Assembly: GCA_964414555.1 (NCBI GenBank)
Contig: CAYPWW010000023.1
Span: 1-33,818 of the forward strand
Length of the DNA: 33,818 nucleotides
From: Litorimonas sp964414555
Lineage (GTDB): Bacteria > Pseudomonadota > Alphaproteobacteria > Caulobacterales > Maricaulaceae
Direction: 5' to 3'
The position numbers and the translations under genes are program-made. Every line of letters begins with the position of its first letter. Positions within the stretch are counted from its first letter, which is position 1. Shown here piece after piece: positions 15,610 to 22,454 of the stretch. The notes beneath the pieces were generated by a model. It had not been told where the DNA came from. It worked only from the letters and a program-made list of their open reading frames with translations, and searched no databases.

Positions 15610-18121
15610 GATGCGGCCGAGTTCGACACCGAATTTAGCGATCACATCGTCGCGTTCCGTTGGGCACCGGATAGCAACGAACACGGGCCTTATGGTTGGA
15701 TCGCAGGCTTTGGCTGTCTTGCTGGGTTTTGGCAGTATCTTCGTCGCGATTAATGCATTGGATTCCGCTGAACTCGGCATCATTCTCTTCTTGCATGCCT
15801 ATATGTTGTTCTTCGCGCAGGTCGCGACTTTCCAAGCGTGGCAGCCGATCATCCGCTACGGCATGGACGAGATCCGCAATGAGGACGCACCCGGCCTCGC
15901 ACGACTTCTGCAATTTGGCTATAAACTCGACATTGTCTCGGCCATTTTCGCCTTTGGTGCCGCCGTTGGGTGTTTCTCTCTCGTCGTCTGGATTGCAGAG
16001 AGTTTCCCTGAGCTTTTTGCCAAAGACGGTCAAAGCGTAGATGTTCGCACGCTCTTTGGCTGGGTCGTGGCCTATTGCACGCTCGTCTTGCTGCGCCACC
16101 GCGGCGCATCTATCGGCGTCTTCCGGCTCTTTGATCGGTTTGATATTCTGGCTTGGCACGGGCTCATTATGCCAGCCGTGCGCTTTATCGGCGTCATTAT
16201 CGCCGCGATGACAGGCGCAGGAATGGAGGGCTTTCTGCTCGCTTGGTTCTTGGGCTCTCTCGCCGATTATATCGCATTGCCCGTACTGGCGGCCTTCCAA
16301 CTGCACAAACGTCATCTGCTGGGCGCAGTCGTACGCGCCAAGTCCAGTTTCCGCCGACCGGGGCAGGGCGTCTGGCCGTTCGTTATCAAAGCGAATGTCG
16401 ATGCGACCTTGGCGGCGGCAAATATGCATTTGCCTGTCTTGCTGGTTATGGCGGTCTTTGGCTCGACATGGGTGGCAGTCTTTAAACTCGCCGATGAGGT
16501 TGCCAAGCTTCTGTCCGAAGGTTTCAAATTACTCGATCAGGTGATCTATCCCGAACTCGCCAAGATGGTCAGCATGGGCGAGGCGGCGAAAATCTGGAAG
16601 CTCGTGACGCGCACAGCGGTCTTGCTGCTCGGCTTTGGTTTAATTGTTTCCGTAGTACTTTGGCTCTTCCTAGGCGGATGGATCGGGGCCGTGATGCCGC
16701 CGGAATATATGGAAGCCGCACCACTCGCCGCACTTCTCGTACCAGCGGCGGCCTTCCTCGGCATGGCCGCGCCGCTCTATCCTGTGCTCTACGCCACGGA
16801 CACGCCAGAGCGGGCGATCTATGCGCGCGGGGCAGGGGTTATCGTTTATATCGCGGCCTTTTTCGCGCTTAGCTTTACGATCGGCAAGCTCGCGCCAGGT
16901 TGGGCAGCGATCCTCGCGAACCTCATCGCTGTCGGCCTGTTGCTCTTCCTCGCGAAGCAGGCGCTGAACACGATTGTGGCGCGGGAAAACGGCACGCTGG
17001 AAGATGTGCAACCGGCGCCGGGCTACGGCTTTATTGGGGAGTCGGACAAACGCATTTGGGGTTTGCCTTTGGGTGATTGGCAGGCACGTGCCTTTAAGAA
17101 GGCTGGCGGTGATCCGAATAACCAACTGGCGTCAGAGGAAAAAGGGATCTGGCATCATGTCCATTGGGTGTTGTCGGCAGAGCTGTCGAAATCATTCGCC
17201 CTGACCCAGCGCACAGCGCTCGTAGAGCATGGGCAGACGGTCAGCTTGTCCTCTGCCACGCGCGAAGAGGCGGAGCGCTATATTGGGCAGTCCCCAGAGG
17301 CACTGTCCGAAACTGATTTCCGCGTGTCGCGTCCAGATGAAATCAATGACGGCTACATCAAATCCTTGCGTAAACAGGAACAACCCTACGCCCTAGATAT
17401 GCGAGAGACGGAAGTCCTCGACGTGATGAAACGCCAATTCGATAGCTCTTACAAAGGCATCACGGATTTCGTGACGAAGTGGTTTTGGCCAGTGCCCGCC
17501 TTTTACGTGACGCGGCTTTGCGCTTGGCTGCGCCTAACCCCCAATCAGGTCACGACGATTGGTTTCGTCTTAATGCTGATGGCGACTTATTATTTTTGGA
17601 ATGCGCAGTGGCTTCTGGGTTTTCTCTGTGGCTGGACGATGACGTTCTTGGACACGGTGGATGGCAAGCTGGCACGGACGACCATGACATATTCCAGCTG
17701 GGGCAATGTCTATGACCATGGCATTGACCTGATCCATCCGCCGTTCTGGTATCTGGCATGGTTTGTGGGTCTAGGCGGTGCTTTCGCGACGTCTGATGTT
17801 TTGTTCCTTGCGCTCTTGGCGATTTGCGTTGGCTATGTTGTGGACCGCTTGATCGAAGGTGTTTTCTTGGCTCAGCACGGGTTTCACATCCATGTTTGGA
17901 CAAAGTTCAATTCTTGGCTGCGCTTCTTTATTGCGCGGCGAAACCCGAACACCTTTATCTTTATGCTCGGGATACTCGCATCCGTAATCTGGCCAGAAGC
18001 GGGTAAGTGGGCGTTCCTGATCATTGCGCTTTGGACGTGGGTTTGTATTGCCGCGAATATCCTGACCGTCATTGCCGGCACAATTGCCAAAGGCCCTTTA
18101 AGCAGTTGGATGGACGCGTGA
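15593..18121 (+). CDS. Fusion of a Wzx/MVF-type lipid flippase with a CDP-alcohol phosphatidyltransferase
   Basis: 842 residues in three parts. Residues ~30-455 are a polytopic (about 12 hydrophobic segments) polysaccharide-flippase-like domain. Residues ~460-620 are a soluble linker (DKRIWGLPLGDWQARAFKKAGG, then HHVHWVLSAELSKSFALTQRTALVEHG) resembling the remnant nucleotidyltransferase-like part seen ahead of some CDP-alcohol transferases. Residues ~625-842 carry the CDP-alcohol phosphatidyltransferase motif in full: DTVDGKLAR, eight residues, G-x3-D-x3-D with Asp687, Asp690, Asp708 and Asp712. The frame is uninterrupted, so this is a true fusion. The start is uncertain: ATG 15593 overlaps the previous gene by 17 bases, and ATG 15611, one base after its stop, is equally plausible. 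It likely transfers a phospho-alcohol and flips the product. Confidence 0.85.
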   Translation: MHGPLKMRPSSTPNLAITSSRSVGHRIATNTGLMVGSQALAVLLGFGSIFVAINALDSAELGIILFLHAYMLFFAQVATFQAWQPIIRYGMDEIRNEDAPGLARLLQFGYKLDIVSAIFAFGAAVGCFSLVVWIAESFPELFAKDGQSVDVRTLFGWVVAYCTLVLLRHRGASIGVFRLFDRFDILAWHGLIMPAVRFIGVIIAAMTGAGMEGFLLAWFLGSLADYIALPVLAAFQLHKRHLLGAVVRAKSSFRRPGQGVWPFVIKANVDATLAAANMHLPVLLVMAVFGSTWVAVFKLADEVAKLLSEGFKLLDQVIYPELAKMVSMGEAAKIWKLVTRTAVLLLGFGLIVSVVLWLFLGGWIGAVMPPEYMEAAPLAALLVPAAAFLGMAAPLYPVLYATDTPERAIYARGAGVIVYIAAFFALSFTIGKLAPGWAAILANLIAVGLLLFLAKQALNTIVARENGTLEDVQPAPGYGFIGESDKRIWGLPLGDWQARAFKKAGGDPNNQLASEEKGIWHHVHWVLSAELSKSFALTQRTALVEHGQTVSLSSATREEAERYIGQSPEALSETDFRVSRPDEINDGYIKSLRKQEQPYALDMRETEVLDVMKRQFDSSYKGITDFVTKWFWPVPAFYVTRLCAWLRLTPNQVTTIGFVLMLMATYYFWNAQWLLGFLCGWTMTFLDTVDGKLARTTMTYSSWGNVYDHGIDLIHPPFWYLAWFVGLGGAFATSDVLFLALLAICVGYVVDRLIEGVFLAQHGFHIHVWTKFNSWLRFFIARRNPNTFIFMLGILASVIWPEAGKWAFLIIALWTWVCIAANILTVIAGTIAKGPLSSWMDA

Positions 18122-18795
18122 TCCGCTACGCTGTTTTCGATTTGGATAAGACGATCACGACGAAAGGCACGTGGGGGCGTTTCGTGTCGCAATCAGTGCG
18201 CAACAAGCCGTGGAAGCTGATCGGCCTCTGGGGTACCGCACTTTTCGGGCAATTCCGCTATAAGTTTGGCGCGCAGGAACGCGTTTCCGTCAAGCGCGGT
18301 ATGTTGCGTTGGAGCCTCGCAGGGCAATCCCGGATGCGTCTGCTGGAACTCGCCGAAACCTTCGCAGACCAAGAGATTGCGTCCGGCATTCGCCCCGGTG
18401 CGATAAAAGAGATCCGCGCGCGCCAAGCCGCTGGCGATGTTGTGCTGATCGCGTCGGCGGGGGCTGATCTCGTCGTTGAACCGATCGCAAAACGCCTCGG
18501 CATCGATCATGTGATCAGTACGAAACTAGGCTGGAGTAATGACGTTTGCGCGCGCGATTTCGCCACGCAGAATTGCTACGGCCCGGGGAAATTGGCGCTG
18601 TTACAGAAATATCTCGAAACATTTCCTGACTATCGTCGGGAACGTTCCCACATCACTATGTATTCTGATAGTGCTGCGGACTTGCCTGCGTTCGAATTTG
18701 CGGACAAAGGCGTCGCGGTGAATGCTGGGCCTCGGTTACGGGAACTGGCAGAAGTTTACGATTTTGAAAGCGTCGACTGGTCTATCCAGGGCTGA
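18118..18795 (+). CDS. HAD-IB family phosphatase
   Basis: 225 residues from a GTG that overlaps the stop of the fusion gene (GTGA); the frame is open further upstream but only antisense to real sequence. HAD motifs are complete: motif I FDLDKT (nucleophile Asp8, acid/base Asp10), motif II in IASAGAD (about 111-117), a motif III Lys in GPGKLALLQ, and motif IV DSAADLP. Subclass IB members include SerB, phosphatidylglycerophosphate-type and PIP-type phosphatases. Being translationally coupled to a CDP-alcohol phosphatidyltransferase, it most likely removes a terminal phosphate from the head group installed by that enzyme, as in PG or inositol lipid synthesis. Substrate identity is inferred. Confidence 0.85.
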   Translation: MIRYAVFDLDKTITTKGTWGRFVSQSVRNKPWKLIGLWGTALFGQFRYKFGAQERVSVKRGMLRWSLAGQSRMRLLELAETFADQEIASGIRPGAIKEIRARQAAGDVVLIASAGADLVVEPIAKRLGIDHVISTKLGWSNDVCARDFATQNCYGPGKLALLQKYLETFPDYRRERSHITMYSDSAADLPAFEFADKGVAVNAGPRLRELAEVYDFESVDWSIQG

Positions 18796-18814
18796 ACGGA
18801 CGGGAGACTTTTAC

Positions 18815-19476
18815 ATGCATGCGATTATTCTTGCCGCAGGACGCGGATCGCGCCTGTTACCGCTGACGCTCGACCTGCCAAAGTGCTTGCTGCCGATTGG
18901 TAATACGACTGTGTTGGGCATGCAGCTCGATACTTTGTTTGCGCAAGGTGTCGAGAGTGCGACTGTCATTACTGGCTTTAACAGCCATATGGTTAAAGCT
19001 GAAATCGCTGCGCGTCAGAGCGGGCCAAAGGTCAAGACGCTGTTCAATCCCTTCTTCCAAGTCGCGGATAATCTGGCGTCTTGCTGGATGGCGCGGAAAT
19101 CTATGAAGCGGGACTTCCTGCTGATCAATGGCGACACGCTGTTTTCGCCAACGCTCCTACGCCGCGTTCTGGACGCAGATCACACAGATATCGCGGTTAC
19201 GATTGACCAAAAGGGTCACTATGACGGCGATGATATGAAAGTGACGCTGGACGGCGCACAGCTGACGGCGATTGGTAAGACTTTGCCCCTGACAGAGACA
19301 GACGGCGAGTCGATCGGAATGTTGCGTTTCAAAGGCGAAGGATCAAAAACCTTCCGTACAGAGTTGAAACGATTGATGAAAACGCGTTCTGGCACGAAGA
19401 GCTGGTTCTTATCTGCGATCCATGGCCTCGCAGAAGCTGGCGTGCAGATTGATACGATCAATATCAAGGGCGAGAC
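18815..19476 (+). CDS. Sugar-phosphate/phosphocholine-type nucleotidyltransferase, 3' end in the assembly gap
   Basis: The first 220 residues of a nucleotidyltransferase with canonical motifs: LAAGRGSRLLPLT (5-17), the catalytic Lys in LPKCLLPIGN, NPFFQVADNLASCWMAR, the metal-binding LLINGDTLF, and a DDMKV...GESIGMLRF segment as in the LicC-like phosphocholine or inositol-phosphate cytidylyltransferase group. ATG 18815 has CGGGAGA nine bases upstream. The family usually ends with a short 'W-x-E-V/I-D' segment about 20 residues further, so only the tail is lost in the N block. It could make a CDP-alcohol used by the neighbouring phosphatidyltransferase; CTP specificity is a guess. Confidence 0.8.
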
Positions 19477-19576
19477 NNNNNNNNNNNNNNNNNNNNNNNN
19501 NNNNNNNNNNNNNNNNNNNNNNNNNNNNNNNNNNNNNNNNNNNNNNNNNNNNNNNNNNNNNNNNNNNNNNNNNNNN
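19477..19576. other. Assembly gap (100 N)
   Basis: Exactly 100 N, the conventional placeholder for a scaffold join of unknown length. On its left about 20 residues of a nucleotidyltransferase are missing. On its right about 80-110 residues of a methyltransferase are missing. The real gap is therefore probably at least 300-400 bases, and the apparent continuous frame across it is accidental. Confidence 0.97.
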
Positions 19577-20506
19577 CGGTCAAAGGTCAAAGCTTGGAAT
19601 AAGAAGATAAGACGTTGGCACCAGCGCAATCCGCGCGAGGCCAGCAGTGAGAACGTCAAATCTCACTATGACATTTCAAATGACCTCTACCGGCTCTTCC
19701 TAGACGAGGATATGCAGTATAGCTGCGCCTACTGGCCCACGCGGGACATGACGCTAGAAGCTGCGCAGCTGGCGAAAAAGCAGCATATTGCGGCCAAACT
19801 GGACCTAAAAGCGGGTCAGCGCGTGTTGGACATCGGTTGCGGTTGGGGTGGGATGGCGATCCATCTGGCCAAGCATCACGGCGTAAAAGTCGTCGGCGTC
19901 ACTCTGTCAGAACAACAACACAGCCTCGCACGCGAACGCGTCGCGAAAGCCGGGCTGGACGATCTTGTCGATATTCGCTTGCAGGATTACCGCGACGTCG
20001 AAGGCCCGTTTGATCGGGTCGTGTCCGTGGGTATGTTCGAACATGTCGGCATTGGCCATTTTGCAGAATATTTCGACGCGATCCGCGAATTGATGACTGA
20101 TGACGGTATTGCGCTTGTCCATTCGATTGGGCGCAAGGGTGGGCCCAGCACAACTGGCGCGTGGATTCGCAAATATATCTTCCCCGGCGGCTATTCGCCC
20201 GCGCTCTCAGAGACCTTTGCTGAGATTGAGAAAGCGGGCCTCTGGGTCACGGATTGCGAGATTTTACGCCTGCATTACGCCTATACGCTCGCCGAGTGGG
20301 ATAAGCGCTGTCAGGCGAAAAAAGCCGAGATTATCGCGATGAAGGACGAAGCCTTCTTCCGCATGTGGGAGTTCTATCTCGCCATCTCAGAGCTTTCCTT
20401 CCTGCACGGCAAACACATGAATTTCCAAATTCAACTGACAAAATCTGTCGATTCTCTGCCTGTGACACGGGATTACATGGTGGACGAAGAACGCGCATCG
20501 GCGTAG
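19577..20506 (+). CDS. Cyclopropane-fatty-acyl-phospholipid synthase family methyltransferase, 5' end in the gap
   Basis: 309 residues of the C-terminal, catalytic part of a CFA-synthase-like SAM-dependent enzyme. The boundary block RNPREASSENVKSHYDISNDLYRLFLDEDMQYSCAYW precedes the SAM site VLDIGCGWGGMAIHLAKHHGVKVVGVTLSEQQ. Then come VSVGMFEHVG, IRKYIFPGGYSPAL and the C-terminal LHGKHMNFQIQLTK. Complete homologues have about 400 residues, so the N-terminal domain is missing in the assembly gap. Members cyclopropanate or methylate unsaturated acyl chains in membranes; in this operon the substrate could be phospholipid or sphingolipid chains. Confidence 0.88.
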   Translation, partial: RSKVKAWNKKIRRWHQRNPREASSENVKSHYDISNDLYRLFLDEDMQYSCAYWPTRDMTLEAAQLAKKQHIAAKLDLKAGQRVLDIGCGWGGMAIHLAKHHGVKVVGVTLSEQQHSLARERVAKAGLDDLVDIRLQDYRDVEGPFDRVVSVGMFEHVGIGHFAEYFDAIRELMTDDGIALVHSIGRKGGPSTTGAWIRKYIFPGGYSPALSETFAEIEKAGLWVTDCEILRLHYAYTLAEWDKRCQAKKAEIIAMKDEAFFRMWEFYLAISELSFLHGKHMNFQIQLTKSVDSLPVTRDYMVDEERASA

Positions 20507-20518
20507 AGGGCGGGCGTT

Positions 20519-21334
20519 ATGGCCAGCACTGTTGAAAAACCCAAACATCTCAGCAACCCACGTCGGGCATTCGTCAAGAAGACGGGTAAAAAGCTCGTGC
20601 GGAAAATCGCGTCTTTTCAGAGCACGCAATCAAAAGTGCCAGACACGCCAAAGATCGCGAATGATCACTTTCCTTTCCTGAAGGTCTTCACAGATAACTG
20701 GGAAGTGATCCAAGCCGAAGCGCGTGAAGTCCTAAAATTCCGCGATGCGATTCCGACATTCCACGAGGTCTCGCCGGACCAGTATCGCCTCTCGACAGAA
20801 AATAACTGGAAGACGTTCGTTCTTTTCGGATTTGGTCAGCGGCTTGAGAGAAATGCGTCGCTTGCGCCGGAGACCGCGAAGATTCTAGAATCCGTGCCAA
20901 ATTTGCAGACTGCGATGTTTTCGATCCTTGCGCCGGGCTACCACATTCCCGCGCATAAGGGCGTGACAAAGGGTATCCTGCGCTCACACCTTGGACTGAT
21001 TATCCCGAAAGACCGCGAGCAATGCCGGATTCGCGTCGATGACACGATCACGCCTTGGAAAGAGGGCGAGATTTTTGTGTTTGATGACACCTACGAGCAT
21101 GAGGTCTGGAACGACACGGATGAAGAGCGGGTTATCCTGCTGTTCGATTTTGATCGTCCGATGAAGCTTGGCGGGCGCGTGTTGAACAAGACGTTTTTGA
21201 ACATCATGAAGCTGACGGCGTTTTATCAAGACCCGAAAAAGAACCTTCAGACAGCGGAAGAGCGCCTAGAGTCTGCAATCCGCACGGCCGACGCGAATAT
21301 GGAAGCCATGAGCGACCCTGCTGATACGCCCTAA
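20519..21334 (+). CDS. LpxO-like aspartyl/asparaginyl beta-hydroxylase family lipid hydroxylase
   Basis: 271 residues of the Fe(II)/2-oxoglutarate-dependent AspH/LpxO family. A basic N-terminus (about 15-32) is followed by the double-stranded beta-helix: ILAPGYHIPAHKGVTKGILRSHLGLIIP with His146, Arg155 and His157, then RIRVDDTITPWKEGEIFVFDDTYEHEVWN with His194 and the ILLFDFDRPM strand. LpxO-type members hydroxylate acyl chains of lipid A; a member at the end of a sphingolipid operon suggests hydroxylation of a ceramide chain. It starts 12 bases after the methyltransferase stop. Its stop overlaps that of the convergent regulator gene in the tetramer CTAA. The lipid substrate is inferred from position. 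Confidence 0.85.
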   Translation: MASTVEKPKHLSNPRRAFVKKTGKKLVRKIASFQSTQSKVPDTPKIANDHFPFLKVFTDNWEVIQAEAREVLKFRDAIPTFHEVSPDQYRLSTENNWKTFVLFGFGQRLERNASLAPETAKILESVPNLQTAMFSILAPGYHIPAHKGVTKGILRSHLGLIIPKDREQCRIRVDDTITPWKEGEIFVFDDTYEHEVWNDTDEERVILLFDFDRPMKLGGRVLNKTFLNIMKLTAFYQDPKKNLQTAEERLESAIRTADANMEAMSDPADTP

Positions 21335-21888
21335 TGGGGGCGAATGGAGAGCTTTAGACGTGCAATGATCTGGCCTGTCACAATGCTATCCGCCACGTCA
21401 CTTGCAGCCAAGTCGAGATCTAGGAGTTCCAAGCCAGAGTCCGCCTCCAAGAGGTAACTCCCAGGTTGAGCGACTTCGGCCTTGTCAAAGATCAGGATTG
21501 TTCCCTTCGGAAACTGCGCGCTCTCTTTGGCTTCAATGGCCAGTAAGTCGCCGCCCTCTACGCTCATCGTCAGATATTGCGTCGCGCTCGCCGTCTTCAG
21601 ATTCTCGATTGCCGTCGGCCACGCATAGACGGGGATGTTATGGATGGGTCGAGAGATGTGCTGATGTGCCGGGTTGAGATGCGCGGGCTGTTCGCCAGAG
21701 AGCAACCAGATCGGATCGACATCAAGGCATATCGCAATGCCGTCCAAGGCCGCGCGGCGCGGGACGTGCCCGCCGCGTTCCCAGTTCGCAATCGTCGGCT
21801 GGCTGACACCGCATCGTTCAGCCAAGACATTTTGTGACAAGCCAAGCTCTAAACGCCGCGATTTCAAGCGGTCAGATAAATCAGTCAT
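21331..21888 (-). CDS. XRE-family regulator with a degenerate S24/LexA-like C-terminal domain
   Basis: 185 residues. The N-terminal Cro/C1-type helix-turn-helix covers about residues 5-60 (LKSRRLELGLSQNVLAERCGVSQPTIANWERG...LDVDPIWLLSGE). The C-terminal half (about 85-180) has the layout of phage-repressor/LexA S24 domains (VEGGDLLAIEAKESAQFPKGTILIFDKA), but the catalytic Ser of the M-x-P-x-F/S-M motif is not evident, so self-cleavage is unlikely and the domain may serve dimerisation or ligand binding. Two palindromes immediately upstream suggest autoregulation. It is convergent with the sphingolipid unit C and may or may not control it. Confidence 0.85.
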   Translation of the reverse strand: MTDLSDRLKSRRLELGLSQNVLAERCGVSQPTIANWERGGHVPRRAALDGIAICLDVDPIWLLSGEQPAHLNPAHQHISRPIHNIPVYAWPTAIENLKTASATQYLTMSVEGGDLLAIEAKESAQFPKGTILIFDKAEVAQPGSYLLEADSGLELLDLDLAASDVADSIVTGQIIARLKLSIRPH

Positions 21889-21910
21889 ATATAAATTCGC
21901 CCATTTATAT
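21889..21910. promoter_or_regulatory. Perfect inverted repeat directly at the regulator start
   Basis: ATATAAAT (21889-21896), a 6-base spacer TCGCCC and ATTTATAT (21903-21910), fully complementary. It abuts the start codon of the XRE regulator, where a bound repressor would block transcription or translation. Confidence 0.55.
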
Positions 21911-21927
21911 TGATATGTTTGATAACC

Positions 21928-21942
21928 ATAAGATTATCTTAT
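21928..21942. promoter_or_regulatory. Perfect 15-base palindrome, candidate regulator operator
   Basis: ATAAGAT-T-ATCTTAT, centred on 21935, 18 bases beyond the first repeat. The size and symmetry fit a Cro/C1-type operator; its sequence differs from the ATATAAAT repeat, so the two need not bind the same protein. Confidence 0.5.
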
Positions 21943-22135
21943 GTCATGTCGAGCGCTAATTTCACGGTTTTGTGAGTAATTTTTAGGCTTCACTGTGTTT
22001 AACTTACATTCATCTATAGAGTTATTGATGTATCTGTACGTCAACGACGAAATACCGCAGAATCGCAGTCAGTCGCGATTATTACGAAATTGTATAAGAA
22101 AAACCTATGAATTGGGTTTAAAAGGCGAATGCCAG

Positions 22136-22156
22136 TGCTTACTTCAAGTGTAAGCA
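22136..22156 (+). promoter_or_regulatory. Hairpin in the leader of the 66-residue gene
   Basis: TGCTTAC (22136-22142), loop TTCAAGT, GTAAGCA (22150-22156): a perfect 7-pair stem 57 bases ahead of the start codon. No T-tract follows. It could be a leader element or an operator. Confidence 0.35.
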
Positions 22157-22213
22157 ATTAATGCCCCACACCTCGGTGACTTACGGGTTGCCGGCAGAAA
22201 GAAAGAGATTGTC

Positions 22214-22414
22214 ATGAAAGGCGATTTTTGTACGCGCGAAGGCGCAGAACGATTGAAAGAGCAGATTGAAGCATATTGGGCTGAACGTGGCCACGACGTG
22301 CGCGTGAACCTCGTGCAGGGTGGCTTCTTGGCCTCCATGCGCTCAGCTCGGACAGATGTCCGGTCCAATCTCGTCAATGGCGTCCCAACAGCGTCGACGG
22401 AAAACTTCGGCTAA
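22214..22414 (+). CDS. Small conserved-looking hypothetical protein (66 aa)
   Basis: 66 residues, soluble and charged: an N-terminal helix-like stretch EGAERLKEQIEAYWAERGHDVRVNL followed by VQGGFLASMRSARTDVRSNLVNGVP. The start is supported by the purine-rich AGAAAGAAAGAG upstream. I recall similar short proteins beginning MKGDFCTREGAERL from other Alphaproteobacteria, but no function is known to me. It stands alone between the regulator and gph. The composition and codon use look like a real gene and not a chance frame. Confidence 0.75.
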   Translation: MKGDFCTREGAERLKEQIEAYWAERGHDVRVNLVQGGFLASMRSARTDVRSNLVNGVPTASTENFG

Positions 22415-22434
22415 GCTAGACCAATAACAGAATC

Positions 22435-22454
22435 GACCCGACCTCCAGCGGGTC
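22435..22454. terminator. Possible bidirectional hairpin between the small gene and gph
   Basis: GACCCG (22435-22440), loop ACCTCCAG, CGGGTC (22449-22454), a perfect 6-pair GC-rich stem that overlaps the gph stop codon. It sits between two convergent genes, but no T-run follows on either strand, so termination is uncertain. Confidence 0.35.

Larger units (their letters stand above)
21889..22213. other. AT-rich 325-base intergenic region
   Basis: Clearly richer in A/T than its surroundings and without a convincing open frame. It separates the divergent XRE regulator and the 66-residue gene, so it must hold both promoters. It contains the two perfect palindromes at 21889-21910 and 21928-21942 and the leader hairpin at 22136-22156. 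No insertion-sequence ends or tRNA are seen. Confidence 0.7.

Noticed and set aside
15635..16429. 264-codon antisense frame
   Set aside because: Shadow of the flippase domain; the sense strand has clear membrane-protein composition and motifs.
18007..18117. Upstream extension of the HAD phosphatase
   Set aside because: This stretch is the 3' end of the fusion gene in another frame; the HAD motif begins directly after GTG 18118.
18722..20506. Single 594-residue frame joining a nucleotidyltransferase and a CFA methyltransferase
   Set aside because: The joint is 100 N. Both families are normally separate, and each lacks its expected end at the gap.
21331..21942. Prophage remnant
   Set aside because: Only a repressor-like regulator is present; no integrase, structural genes or attachment repeats are seen around it.
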